From assembly GCF_000193495.2 (NCBI RefSeq), contig NZ_AP023410.1, positions 2,862,501-2,926,500 of the forward strand: a stretch of DNA of 64,000 nt, read 5' to 3'. Shown in pieces: positions 1 to 8,737 of this stretch. The notes below the pieces were generated by a model. It saw nothing but the letters and a program-made list of their open reading frames with translations, was not told the DNA's origin and did no database searches. The DNA comes from Acetobacter aceti NBRC 14818 (GTDB lineage Bacteria; Pseudomonadota; Alphaproteobacteria; Acetobacterales; Acetobacteraceae). Numbering within the stretch: the stretch's first letter is position 1; every line of letters begins with the position of its first letter. The translations under genes and the position numbers were made by a program.

Positions 1-614
1 ATGGAACGATCCAGTCCTGCTGACAGGCCATAAGCGACCGATTCGGCGAGTGTCGTCAGCCCTGCCCCCATGATTCCATTGATCACGAGTTTCAGGCGTG
101 CGCCGCTGCCGGTTAGACCCGCATGAATGGTGAGCTTGCCGATTGCATCAAAAATCGGCGCGGCTCTCGCGACGTCTTCCTTGTCTCCGCCGACGAGGAT
201 GACGAGGCTGGCGGAATCTGCTTCCGGCGTGCTGCCTGAAACCGGGGCGTCCAGCACGACCACGCCATGTTTCTGACCGGCTTCATACAGCGTGGCTGTT
301 GCTTCCGGTGATACCGAGGAGGTGTTGATCAGCAGGGAGCCTTTGGTCATCCCGGCCAGTGCGCCATTTTCACCGTACATCGACGCAGCGAGAGCTTCAT
401 CGTCTGGCACACACACCACAACCGTGTCCGACTGTTTGGCAAGGGCCAGCGGTGTAGGAAGCATCGGAACGGAAGGGGAAGGGGAGCGACCGGAAGGGGT
501 ATAGGCGCTGATTGTATAACCAGCCGTCTTGAGATGGTCGCCCATCCGGCTGGCCATGGCGCCAAAACCGATAAAGCCGATGCGGGGTGCGTTTTCTGGT
601 GAGAGAATCTGCAT
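1..614 (-). CDS. 3-hydroxyisobutyrate dehydrogenase-family NAD(P)-dependent oxidoreductase (C-terminus outside window)
   Basis: Beta-hydroxyacid dehydrogenase of the 6-phosphogluconate/3-hydroxyisobutyrate dehydrogenase superfamily. Reading the minus strand from an ATG at 614 gives 204 codons open to the window edge. The N-terminus holds a Rossmann dinucleotide loop (GFIGFGAM, about residues 13-20), then the substrate-binding signature DAPVSGSTPEADSAS near residue 125, and the likely catalytic lysine in RLKLVINGIM near residue 175. An AGGA lies about 9 nt upstream of the start. The C-terminal all-helical domain is beyond position 1. The exact substrate (3-hydroxyisobutyrate, tartronate semialdehyde, succinic semialdehyde or similar) cannot be told from this part. 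Family assignment is firm. Confidence 0.88.
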   Translation of the reverse strand, partial: MQILSPENAPRIGFIGFGAMASRMGDHLKTAGYTISAYTPSGRSPSPSVPMLPTPLALAKQSDTVVVCVPDDEALAASMYGENGALAGMTKGSLLINTSSVSPEATATLYEAGQKHGVVVLDAPVSGSTPEADSASLVILVGGDKEDVARAAPIFDAIGKLTIHAGLTGSGARLKLVINGIMGAGLTTLAESVAYGLSAGLDRS

Positions 615-861
615 GCTGCTAAGTCCTGTCCTGATCCGGGCTGCAATATCTTCTGATACAATGCCTGAACGATAAGACAGTTTTTTTGAAATCACTATCT
701 GCGGACCGACCGCTCCTCTTGATGAACGTTGCTGGCCGAATGGCAGAAGTGGGCTGCGTCGCGTGATCTGAAGATCGTCCTTGAGAGCGCGGACATCACT
801 CACCCAGAGTGAGACCGCAAAACTGCGGAGGAAGCTCTCTGGCGGTGGCCCCGGTCGATTT

Positions 862-1518
862 TTATTCTGGAGAGTCGATTTCCTGTCGGATCTGCTGAAG
901 CAGTTTTCTGAAAGAATGCTGGCAGACGTGGCCTGTTTGCAGATTATGGCGCGAAAGCAGAAGGCTGTTCGCGATCATGAGGCCGTCCGGCATGCTGGAA
1001 ATCTGGCCATTCTGGAAACTGACTCGGGAAAACGGCACACCGCAGGCGGCCAGTGTGGCGTTATGAGCAAGCACACCCAGAGTCAGAACAATACGAAGAT
1101 TGGGGAGCGTCTGCAATTCGGTGCGTAGAAAATGATTGCAGTCAACGACATCCGACGGCAGCGGTAAATCGGAACGTGGCGGAGACTGGATAACGCTGAC
1201 AAACCGGGTTCCCACAGGGGACAGCATGATGTCGCCATCCTTATCCACATCGCGCGAAAGGAAGCCAGATTCGATCAGTGCTTCATAGAAAACGGTTTCG
1301 GTTTCTATGTCGAAAAGGGACGTGTCGTTACCTTCCTGCGGATGGATAAAAGCAGGGGCTACAATCAGAAGGCTGGCGTCAGCCGGGCCGAAGGGAAGGC
1401 GTTCTGTGGACAGTCCAATGCTGGAGCCGGATATGGCGAAACGCGGACAGACCGCACTGTTGTCCGTAGAATCCGTCGTGCCTGAAAGATCGACGACAGA
1501 TGAGGTAACGACTCCCAT
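862..1518 (-). CDS. Divergent uracil-DNA glycosylase superfamily protein (UdgB/family 5-like)
   Basis: A 218-aa protein resembling family-5 (UdgB-type) uracil-DNA glycosylases in its overall pattern: LLIVAPAF near residue 51, PPRSDLPLPSDVVDCNHFL around 113-131, VLTLGVLAHNATLAACG at 144-160 and SRHNLQTGH at 189-197. Several hallmark positions differ from what I know of the family: the HG..RTG part of motif A reads HPQEGNDT, the HPS of the last motif reads LLS, and the Cys of the usual K-C-x-P-P is absent (IQSPP), so an Fe-S cluster and normal catalysis are doubtful. Start chosen at the ATG at 1518, with AGGAG 11 nt upstream; an in-frame ATG at 1554 would add CPGAC-containing residues. It could be an inactive paralogue or have a changed substrate. 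Confidence 0.6.
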   Translation of the reverse strand: MGVVTSSVVDLSGTTDSTDNSAVCPRFAISGSSIGLSTERLPFGPADASLLIVAPAFIHPQEGNDTSLFDIETETVFYEALIESGFLSRDVDKDGDIMLSPVGTRFVSVIQSPPRSDLPLPSDVVDCNHFLRTELQTLPNLRIVLTLGVLAHNATLAACGVPFSRVSFQNGQISSMPDGLMIANSLLLSRHNLQTGHVCQHSFRKLLQQIRQEIDSPE

Positions 1519-1596
1519 GCGGTAACATGCTCCTGGACACAGTCGCCACCCCACCGGGGAGTAAGGGGTGGGGTGTCGGGGAGTGGTAGTGCAGCC

Positions 1597-2190
1597 TTAT
1601 TCAGGCTCGCTCAATTGATCCGCCGGGTGGCGAATCGGGGTCTGGCGCGGCCGAGGGTCGGCTGGCCGGCGGGTGATCTCTTCAGCGATGTCAGCCAGAT
1701 CGACAAACTGGTCTGCCTGTCTGCGTAGATCGTCACCAATCAGGGGCGGGGAAGAACGCATGGAGGAAACGACGGTGACCCGGACGCCCTGTCGCTGCAC
1801 GGCTTCAACCACGCGGCGGAAATCCGAATCGCCGGTAAAAAGGATGGCGTGATCGATGCGGGGAGCCGCTTCCATCATGTCCACGGCGATTTCGATGTCC
1901 ATGTTGCCCTTGATACGGCGGCGACCGCTCTGGTCGGTGTATTCGCGCGCTGTTTTGGTCACCAGAAAATAACCGTTGTAGGACAGCCAGTCGGTCAGCG
2001 GCTTGATGGGGGAATATTCTTCAGTATCAAGAATCGCCGCATAATAATGCGCTCTCAGGAGGTGACATCTCCGCGCGAAGAAATCGAGCATTTTACGGTA
2101 ATCGACATCGAAACCAAGACCACGAGAGGCTGAGTAAAGGCTTGATCCATCAATGAAGAGGCTGGTTCGTTCAGTGTTATGAATGATCAT
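1597..2190 (-). CDS. NYN domain (LabA/DUF88 family) PIN-like protein
   Basis: A 197-aa NYN-domain protein, a PIN-like nuclease fold predicted to act on RNA. Acidic residues expected in the metal site are visible: FIDGSSL at 11-17, KGNMDIEIAVDMM near 93-105 and LFTGDSDFRR near 116-125. The last 30 residues are rich in Pro and Arg and probably disordered. The ATG at 2190 is preceded by AAAGGA, 11 nt away. It is divergent from folK, with about 130 bp between the starts. Close relatives in alphaproteobacteria are usually annotated only as NYN or LabA-like; the RNA target is unknown. Confidence 0.85.
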   Translation of the reverse strand: MIIHNTERTSLFIDGSSLYSASRGLGFDVDYRKMLDFFARRCHLLRAHYYAAILDTEEYSPIKPLTDWLSYNGYFLVTKTAREYTDQSGRRRIKGNMDIEIAVDMMEAAPRIDHAILFTGDSDFRRVVEAVQRQGVRVTVVSSMRSSPPLIGDDLRRQADQFVDLADIAEEITRRPADPRPRQTPIRHPADQLSEPE

Positions 2191-2321
2191 TAAGTTTGTG
2201 TTCCTTTAATACCGCTGACTGTATAGCGAACTGGTTAAGACTTGGTTATGTGTCGCCGGAGTCCTGTCGATCTTTTCGTCGGATGACCGGGACATGTTTT
2301 AAAGTCTGGAGGGTTAAAGAG

Positions 2322-2843
2322 GTGCGGGTTGTGATAGCCATTGGCGCGAACCTTGCCAGTTATGCTCCCATTGATGGAAAACTGTTAGCCCCCGCCGCAA
2401 CCTGCGAGGCTGCGGTAGAGGCTCTGCGAGAGCTTGACGGGCTGCGTGTGGATGCTGTGTCCTCATGGTACGAGAGCGAGCCCGTTCCGCCCTCTGGTCA
2501 GCCTCCCTACATAAATGGCGTCGTAGTGGGCAAGTCTTCTCTTGCGCCGGAAGCGCTGCTTGACGCATTGCACGGGATTGAGGCCGCATTCGGGCGTGTG
2601 CGGAGCGTGGTGAACGCTGCCCGTCCCCTGGATCTGGATCTGATCGACATGGGCGGGATCGTCAGAACGGACGGCGCTCCGCTGCTGCCGCATCCACGGG
2701 CGCATGAAAGAGCTTTCGTGCTTCTGCCGTTGAGGGACGTCCTGCCTGACTGGCGGGAGCCGGGCTCGGGAAAAACGGTGCAGGCGCTTCTGGATGCGCT
2801 GCCTCCTCAGGCGATCCGACGGCTGGAGCCGCAGGCACGCTGA
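2322..2843 (+). CDS. folK: 2-amino-4-hydroxy-6-hydroxymethyldihydropteridine pyrophosphokinase
   Basis: Transfers pyrophosphate from ATP to 6-hydroxymethyl-7,8-dihydropterin in folate synthesis (cytoplasm). The protein begins VRVVIAIGANL, as HPPKs do, and carries the family signature as AARPLDLDLIDMGG about residues 97-110, followed by LPHPRAHERAFVLLPL. The GTG at 2322 is preferred because a GGAGGG Shine-Dalgarno sequence at 2308-2313 sits 8 nt before it and the homologous region begins right there; the frame remains open upstream to 2196 with no family match. Length 173 aa, normal. folB and folP are not adjacent. Confidence 0.92.
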   Translation: MRVVIAIGANLASYAPIDGKLLAPAATCEAAVEALRELDGLRVDAVSSWYESEPVPPSGQPPYINGVVVGKSSLAPEALLDALHGIEAAFGRVRSVVNAARPLDLDLIDMGGIVRTDGAPLLPHPRAHERAFVLLPLRDVLPDWREPGSGKTVQALLDALPPQAIRRLEPQAR

Positions 2844-2913
2844 CCAAGGCTTCCCTTGTCGCGGGGATGGTGGTAGAAAACGTCTTTAACAAAATTTTCC
2901 GGAGGTCCGCCCC

Positions 2914-3300
2914 ATGGCGCGCGTCACAGTCGAGGATTGCGTCGAGAAGGTGCCGAACCGCTTTGAACTGGTTCTGCTTGCTGCTCAGCGTGCACGCAAC
3001 CTGTCCCGCGGTGAGGAACTGACAGTCGATCGCGATAACGACAAGAACCCCGTTGTCGCGCTCCGTGAGATCGCCGAAGAGACCGTTCAGCTTGAGCCGC
3101 TGCGCAACGACCTTGTGCGTTCGCTGGCGCGTGCTCCCGAGCCTGAGCCGGCCGATGAAGAGGTCATGGACCTTATCCCGACCGAGCAGAACATCTTCGG
3201 TCTGCAGGAAAGCTCTGCCGAGGAAGAGGTGACCGATCTCTCTCCGGAAGAAATGAAGGCCGCTTTCGAGGCCGAAATGTCAGGCCGCGGCAAGCGCTGA
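2914..3300 (+). CDS. rpoZ: RNA polymerase omega subunit
   Basis: Small subunit that helps assembly of beta' into RNA polymerase. The 128-aa product starts [19 protein letters not shown] and continues with [13 protein letters not shown] and [14 protein letters not shown], the conserved omega core (residues 1-65). The C-terminal half is acidic and rich in Glu, longer than the E. coli protein but common in alphaproteobacteria. GGAGG lies shortly before the ATG. It precedes the (p)ppGpp synthetase gene, the same rpoZ-spoT order seen in many proteobacteria. Confidence 0.97.
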   Translation: MARVTVEDCVEKVPNRFELVLLAAQRARNLSRGEELTVDRDNDKNPVVALREIAEETVQLEPLRNDLVRSLARAPEPEPADEEVMDLIPTEQNIFGLQESSAEEEVTDLSPEEMKAAFEAEMSGRGKR

Positions 3301-3456
3301 TTCCGTTCTGACATACTATACCGCCGGACGCTCCCTAGGGGCGTCTGACGGGGACTGAACCTCCTCCGCTCAATTATGGAGATTTTCGTCATCCCCGCGT
3401 CTGCTCCTGTCTCCCCGCTCTTCGGCCCCGATCTCTCTGCTGGAAAGGGGTGAGGC

Positions 3457-5733
3457 GTGGAACAGGAACCGCATCTCATGCTGCCCCGAGGCAGGGGCGT
3501 GTCTCGCGCAGAGAATGACGAAATTGCCGAGGTCTCAGCTGATCGCCTGATCCAGCGTATTCTTCGATACAATCCTGACGCGGATATAGCGCTCGTCCAG
3601 AAGGCGTTCGAGGTTGCACGTGACGCGCACGAAGGCCAGTTGCGCGACGCGGGTGATCCCTACATCACCCATCCGCTCTCCGTCGCGATGATCCTTGCGC
3701 GGTTCCGGATGGATGTGCCGTCCATCGCCACGGCTCTTCTGCACGATACAATCGAGGATACCGGCGTCAGCATCGAGACGCTGCGGGAGCAGTTTGGCCC
3801 CACGATCGCCGAACTGGTCGATGGCGTCACCAAGCTGACCCGTCTCGAACTTCAGTCTGACCGTACCAAACAGGCCGAGAATTTCCGCAAGCTCGTGCTG
3901 GCGATGTCGAAGGACATTCGCGTCCTCATCGTCAAGCTGGCCGATCGTCTGCACAATATGCGCACCCTGCATTTCGTGCAGCGTGAGGACCGCAGACGCC
4001 GCATCGCCCGTGAAACGATGGATATCTATGCGCCGCTCGCCGGGCGCATCGGTATGGATCGCGTCAAGACGGAGTTGCAGAACCTCGCCTTTGCGCAGTT
4101 AGAGCCGGAAGCTGACGCCACCATCCGCGCCCGCCTGAATTATCTGCGCGGGCAGGGCGCTGACATCATCGAGGACGTCAAGCGGGAGCTGGCGCGTCTG
4201 TGCCGCGAATCCGGAATCGAGAATGTCGATGTGAAGGGGCGTGAAAAATCGCCTTATTCCATCTGGGAGAAGATGCAGCGCCGTAATGTGGCGTTCGAGC
4301 AGCTCTCCGACATCATGGCGTTCCGCCTCATCGTGGAGTCGCGGGAAGACTGTTACGCCGCGCTTGGTGCCATTCACGGCGCTTTCCCGATGATCGCCGG
4401 GCGGTTCAAGGACTATATCTCCACCCCGAAGGCCAACGGTTACCAGAGCCTTCATACTGGCGTGACGCTGCGTCATCCGCGTAACCAGAAGATTGAAGTT
4501 CAGATCCGTACCGAGGAGATGAACGATATCGCCGAAAACGGCGTGGCGGCGCACTGGGCCTACAAGCAGCTTCCCACTGGTGCCGCGCCGGATGAGGTTG
4601 TCGGCAAGATGAAGCGCCCGCGCTGGGTGCAGGATCTGCTCGAAATTCTGGAAGATTCCTCGGCTCCCGACGAGTTTCTCGAAAACACCAAGCTGGAGCT
4701 CTATCAGGATCAGGTCTTCTGCTTCACGCCGAAGGGACAGCTGATCCCGCTTCCCGCTGGCGCGACGCCGGTGGACTTCGCTTATGCCGTGCACAGTCAG
4801 GTCGGCGATTCGTGCGTCGGCGCGAAGGTAAACGGGCGTCTGGTGCCGCTCCGCTACGAGCTTCAGAACGGCGATCAGGTCGAAATCATGACCGCCCGTG
4901 GCGGCGCGCCATCGCCATCGTGGGAGCGGTTTGTCGTCACCGGCAAGGCGCGCGCGCGTATCCGCCGCTATGTCGCACAGCAGCAGCGTCAGGTTTCGCT
5001 CGACTCCGGGAAGGCGACGCTCGCCAAGGCGTTCCGTCAGGAGGGTGTGGACGGTTCCGAAAAGGTGCTGGAGACGCTGCTCAAGGAACTCAAGCAGGCG
5101 TCCGTTGAGGATCTGTATGTCGCGGTCGGCACCAGCAGCATTGGTCCACGTGACGTTGTTCATGCGGCGTATCCGGAACTTCGCCGTACCACCCGCGGCC
5201 CTCGCATGGTGCCGGGTCTTGTGGCGCGTGCGCCAATGCCCAAACCGAAAACAGGTGGGGCCGGAATGGCGCCGCTGGTCGGTCTTGGAGCCGGGATCGC
5301 TGTTCATTTCGCGGGCTGCTGTCATCCGCTGCCGGGAGACCGGATCGTGGGCGTGGTCGCCAACGGCAAGGGTGTGACCATCCACACTGCGACCTGTCAG
5401 ACACTGGAATCCTTTGCCGCCACCCCGGAGCGTTTTCTGGATGTGGACTGGGATTACGAAGCGCTCGGGCGTGTCGGGAAAGCGGGTAGCGAGCCGTTTG
5501 TCGGTCGTGTCACGGTGATTGCGGCTAATGAGCCGACCACGTTGGCGACCATCACCAACGGGGTGTCCCGACAGGACGGTTCGATCGTCAACCTTAAGAT
5601 CGTGCATCGCCAGCTTGATTTCATGGAAGTGCTGGTGGATGTGGAAGTCCGGGATCTGCGGCATCTGTCGAGTGTGATCGGAGGGCTGCGTTCCGTGGAA
5701 GGGATCTCTCAGGTCGAGCGGGCGCGGTCATGA
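3457..5733 (+). CDS. spoT: Bifunctional (p)ppGpp synthetase/hydrolase (Rsh/SpoT)
   Basis: Long RelA-SpoT homologue (758 aa) that makes and degrades (p)ppGpp in the stringent response. Domains in order: HD hydrolase with H58, H72 and the H96-D97 pair in LLHDTIEDT; synthetase domain about 250-370 with YISTPKANGYQSLHTGV near 320 and VQIRTEEMNDIAE near 348; TGS domain about 418-480; C-terminal ACT domain about 680-755. Hydrolase residues look intact, so both activities are expected, as in the single Rsh of most alphaproteobacteria. GTG start at 3457 with AAGGGG six nt upstream; an in-frame ATG follows at 3478. Confidence 0.96.
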   Translation: MEQEPHLMLPRGRGVSRAENDEIAEVSADRLIQRILRYNPDADIALVQKAFEVARDAHEGQLRDAGDPYITHPLSVAMILARFRMDVPSIATALLHDTIEDTGVSIETLREQFGPTIAELVDGVTKLTRLELQSDRTKQAENFRKLVLAMSKDIRVLIVKLADRLHNMRTLHFVQREDRRRRIARETMDIYAPLAGRIGMDRVKTELQNLAFAQLEPEADATIRARLNYLRGQGADIIEDVKRELARLCRESGIENVDVKGREKSPYSIWEKMQRRNVAFEQLSDIMAFRLIVESREDCYAALGAIHGAFPMIAGRFKDYISTPKANGYQSLHTGVTLRHPRNQKIEVQIRTEEMNDIAENGVAAHWAYKQLPTGAAPDEVVGKMKRPRWVQDLLEILEDSSAPDEFLENTKLELYQDQVFCFTPKGQLIPLPAGATPVDFAYAVHSQVGDSCVGAKVNGRLVPLRYELQNGDQVEIMTARGGAPSPSWERFVVTGKARARIRRYVAQQQRQVSLDSGKATLAKAFRQEGVDGSEKVLETLLKELKQASVEDLYVAVGTSSIGPRDVVHAAYPELRRTTRGPRMVPGLVARAPMPKPKTGGAGMAPLVGLGAGIAVHFAGCCHPLPGDRIVGVVANGKGVTIHTATCQTLESFAATPERFLDVDWDYEALGRVGKAGSEPFVGRVTVIAANEPTTLATITNGVSRQDGSIVNLKIVHRQLDFMEVLVDVEVRDLRHLSSVIGGLRSVEGISQVERARS

Positions 5734-5746
5734 GGAACTTTGAGGC

Positions 5747-6154
5747 ATGATCATCGGCACCGGCATGGATCTGTGTGACATGCGCAGGATCGAGAAAGCC
5801 ATCGAACGCTTCGGCGCACGTTTTCTGGATCGTGTCTTTACGGAAACCGAGCGGGCGCGGGCTGAACGTCGTAGCGGGCAGGCGCGGATTGGTGCCTACG
5901 CCAAACGCTGGGCCGCCAAGGAAGCCTGCGCCAAGGCCCTCGGAACCGGGTTTGCCGATGGCGTGTTTCATAGCTGCATCGGCGTGGGCAATCTGCCGTC
6001 CGGACAGCCGGTGCTGACTCTGACCGGAGGGGCTGCCGTCAGGCTGGCCAGCATGGTTCCGGCGGGTATGGAGGGGCGTCTTCACCTCTCGATGACGGAC
6101 GATACGCCTTACGCACTGGCGCAGGTCATGATTGAAGCCTTGCCGCGCCTTTGA
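5747..6154 (+). CDS. acpS: Holo-[acyl-carrier-protein] synthase
   Basis: Transfers 4'-phosphopantetheine from CoA to apo-ACP. 135 aa with both family motifs: GTGMDLCDMRRIEKAI at residues 4-19 (metal-binding Asp) and RWAAKEACAKALGTG near 54-68 (Glu in the WxxKEA box). It heads the acpS-lepB-rnc-era cluster that is common in alphaproteobacteria (pdxJ, often upstream, is not present here). Thirteen bases separate it from rsh, so cotranscription is likely. Confidence 0.96.
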   Translation: MIIGTGMDLCDMRRIEKAIERFGARFLDRVFTETERARAERRSGQARIGAYAKRWAAKEACAKALGTGFADGVFHSCIGVGNLPSGQPVLTLTGGAAVRLASMVPAGMEGRLHLSMTDDTPYALAQVMIEALPRL

Positions 6155-6263
6155 GCGCTTTTGCTTGACAGGGGTGGGTCGCCTCGGCTTCATCCGCCGT
6201 TCGCCCGGTCAGGGTGCGATAGCCTTGCCGTGTGGTGGGGATCAGGCGGAAACAGGGGACGGA

Positions 6264-7070
6264 ATGAAGCCTAAGGACGAGAGCGTAACGACGCAGGGAC
6301 ATGGAACTGCCCGCAAAGGGGAGAGCCTGTTTGACTTCGTGCGCTGGCTTGCAAGCGTCATTCTGCTGGTTCTGGTGGTGCGCACATTCCTCTACGAGCC
6401 GTTCAACATTCCCTCAGGCTCGATGATCCCGACGCTTCAGGTTGGCGATTATCTGTGGGTTTCCAAATATAGCTACGGCTATTCGAAATACTCTTTTCCG
6501 CTGTCGCCCAACCTGTTTCAGGGGCGCGTCTGGGGTGCCGAGCCGCATCGTGGCGATGTGGCGGTGTTCCGCTTCACCAAGAATCCTTCCATCGATTATG
6601 TGAAACGGATCGTCGGTCTACCCGGTGATCACATCCAGATGCGGGCAGGACAGCTGTATCTGAATGGCACAGCCGTACCCTGTGCGCCTGAAGGCGAATA
6701 TGTCGAGCAGGACGAGTATCACATGGGCCGGTCAGGTCATCTGTGTCGGGAGACCCTGCCGGGGAGTGCCGGACGGTCACCTGTCGTGCATGGGGTTCTG
6801 CTTTTTCCGGAAGACGGACAGCGCAACGATACTCCTGACTACATTGTTCCTCCCGGTTATTTCTTTGCCATGGGCGACAACCGTGATCACAGCGCGGACA
6901 GTCGCTTCATGGGGGATGCCGATCAGGATCTCGGGTTTGTGCCCATGGAAAACCTTGTTGGCCGGGCAGGTATGATCTTCTTCTCGGTGGATATGACGCA
7001 CCCGATCTGGCAATTCTGGGCATGGCCGACGGAAATCCGGTGGGCCCGGCTTTTCCATGTCGTGCACTGA
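6264..7070 (+). CDS. lepB: Signal peptidase I
   Basis: Membrane serine/lysine protease removing signal peptides of exported proteins. The 268-aa product has one N-terminal membrane segment (about residues 28-46: a run of Ser, Val, Ile and Leu after the charged start), then the catalytic serine box SGSMIPTL near residue 50, the lysine box KRIVGLPGDH near 114, and the conserved FFAMGDNRDHSADSR near 200. The ATG at 6264 is chosen because the residues encoded upstream (from 6132) overlap acpS and lack family similarity, while AGGGGACGGA directly precedes this ATG. Confidence 0.95.
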   Translation: MKPKDESVTTQGHGTARKGESLFDFVRWLASVILLVLVVRTFLYEPFNIPSGSMIPTLQVGDYLWVSKYSYGYSKYSFPLSPNLFQGRVWGAEPHRGDVAVFRFTKNPSIDYVKRIVGLPGDHIQMRAGQLYLNGTAVPCAPEGEYVEQDEYHMGRSGHLCRETLPGSAGRSPVVHGVLLFPEDGQRNDTPDYIVPPGYFFAMGDNRDHSADSRFMGDADQDLGFVPMENLVGRAGMIFFSVDMTHPIWQFWAWPTEIRWARLFHVVH

Positions 7071-7076
7071 TCGACA

Positions 7077-7841
7077 GTGACGAACGGGGATCTTGTGGAA
7101 CAGACCGTACTCGACAGCCTGCAGCAGCGGATTGGTTATCGGTTCACCAGCGCGAAACTGCTGGGCGAGGCGCTCACCCATCGTTCCGCCGCGCATCAGC
7201 GGCGTACCGGGAAGCGCCCAGGCAAAAGCGGTGGGAAAAGTCAGACCAAAGGCGCGGGCTCAAACGAACGGCTTGAATTTATCGGCGACCGGGTGCTTGG
7301 CCTGCTGATGGCGGAGTGGTTGCTGGAGCGCTATCCGGACGAGCAGGAAGGCGCGCTGGGTTCGCGTCATGCCCATCTTGTGTCGCGTACCGCGCTGGCG
7401 CAAGTGGCGCAGGAACTGGGTTTGCCCGAAGCTCTGGACGTCGCCGAGCACGAGGACAAGGCCGGGATTCGCGGTACGGCGAACGTGCTGGCCGATGCGC
7501 TGGAAGCCATTCTGGGGGCGCTGTATCTGGACGGCGGACTGGAGCCACCGCGTAAACTGGTCCGGCAGTGGTGGGACAAGGCCATCATTGCGCAGGCCAG
7601 ACCGCCGAAAGACCCCAAGACGGCCTTGCAGGAATGGGTGCTGGCGCGTGGGCTGGCTCTGCCCGCCTATGAGGTGGTCAGCGCAGACGGGCCATCACAT
7701 GCCCCCTGCTTTGTCGTGGAAGTTCACGCCGCCGGTATGATCGGCGAAGGAGAGGCGGGTAGCAAGCGGGCAGCCGAAAGCGCCGCCGCGGCCAATCTGC
7801 TGGAAAGATTTAACACTGCACCGGGAGCAGGACGGAAATGA
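7077..7841 (+). CDS. rnc: Ribonuclease III
   Basis: Double-strand-specific endoribonuclease used in rRNA maturation and mRNA decay. Signature NERLEFIGDRVLGLLMA near residue 63 and a second acidic cluster DALEAILGALYLDGG near 143-157 form the metal site; a dsRNA-binding domain fills about 180-250 and ends in GSKRAAESAAAANLLERF. A basic Gly/Lys/Ser-rich insertion (residues about 44-60) sits between helix 1 and the signature. GTG starts at 7077 or 7095 are both possible; neither has a strong ribosome site. The 3' end overlaps era by 4 bases. Confidence 0.95.
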   Translation: MTNGDLVEQTVLDSLQQRIGYRFTSAKLLGEALTHRSAAHQRRTGKRPGKSGGKSQTKGAGSNERLEFIGDRVLGLLMAEWLLERYPDEQEGALGSRHAHLVSRTALAQVAQELGLPEALDVAEHEDKAGIRGTANVLADALEAILGALYLDGGLEPPRKLVRQWWDKAIIAQARPPKDPKTALQEWVLARGLALPAYEVVSADGPSHAPCFVVEVHAAGMIGEGEAGSKRAAESAAAANLLERFNTAPGAGRK

Positions 7842-8737
7842 CAGAAGAGACACGGTGCGGGTTCGCCGCGCTGGTCGGGGCGCCGAATGCAGGGAAGTCG
7901 ACCCTGCTGAACCGTATGGCGGGCGCGAAGCTGTCGATCGTCAGCCCCAAGGCGCAGACAACGCGCTTCCGGGTGCTCGGCATCCTGATCCGGCATGCCA
8001 CCCAGATCCTGATCGTTGATACGCCGGGTATCTTCCGTCCGAAACGTAAACTCGACCGCGCCATGGTGGCGGCAGCATGGTCAGGCTCCGAGGATGCCGA
8101 CGTCACGCTGCTGCTGATCGACGCGAAGTCCGGACTGGATGACGCGACGACGGCTGTGATCGAACAGTTGGCCAAGGCCGGACGACGTGTCTGGCTGGTG
8201 CTGAACAAGACCGATCTGGTGACGCCGCAATCCCTGCTGCCTCTGACGGCGGCGGTTGCCGAGATGATTCCGGTCGAGCACGTCTTCATGATCAGCGCCC
8301 GCACAGGGAACGGAGTGGATGATCTTCTCGATCGTCTGGCGGAGTCCCTGCCGCTCGGCCCGTTCCTTTATCCGGAAGACGACATGACCGATCTGCCGGA
8401 CCGGTTGCTGGCGGCGGAACTGGTGCGTGAGCAGATCTTTCTGCAGACGCATGAGGAAGTGCCGTACGGCGCCACGGTCGAGACCGAAAGTTTCGTCGAG
8501 CGTCCGGATGGGTCCGTCCGGATCGATGTCACCGTCTATGTTGGCCGAGCGAGCCACAAGGCGATCCTGATTGGCGAACGTGGTCGTCGCATTCGTGAAA
8601 TCGGCCTCAAGGCGCGGCTTCAGCTGGCTGACCTGCTGGATCGGCCCTGTCATCTGTTCCTCAATGTGAAGGAGCGTGCAGGCTGGGATGAGGAGCGGGC
8701 GCGTCTGCGGGCCATCGGGCTGGATGATAACGCCTGA
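7838..8737 (+). CDS. era: GTPase Era
   Basis: GTP-binding protein that chaperones 16S rRNA in 30S assembly. 299 aa. G1 loop GAPNAGKST at 14-22, G2 region KAQTTRF, G3 DTPGIF near 61, G4 NKTD near 123 and G5 SARTGNG; a KH-type RNA-binding domain follows at about 210-290 with GERGRRIREIG. The ATG overlaps the rnc stop (ATGA), pointing to translational coupling. recO, which often follows era, is absent; a 329-bp gap comes next. Confidence 0.97.
   Translation: MTEETRCGFAALVGAPNAGKSTLLNRMAGAKLSIVSPKAQTTRFRVLGILIRHATQILIVDTPGIFRPKRKLDRAMVAAAWSGSEDADVTLLLIDAKSGLDDATTAVIEQLAKAGRRVWLVLNKTDLVTPQSLLPLTAAVAEMIPVEHVFMISARTGNGVDDLLDRLAESLPLGPFLYPEDDMTDLPDRLLAAELVREQIFLQTHEEVPYGATVETESFVERPDGSVRIDVTVYVGRASHKAILIGERGRRIREIGLKARLQLADLLDRPCHLFLNVKERAGWDEERARLRAIGLDDNA

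Noticed and set aside
3535..3972. Long minus-strand frames inside rsh, and similar antisense frames over most genes
   Set aside because: They are shadows of strongly supported plus-strand genes in GC-rich DNA, with no protein motifs.
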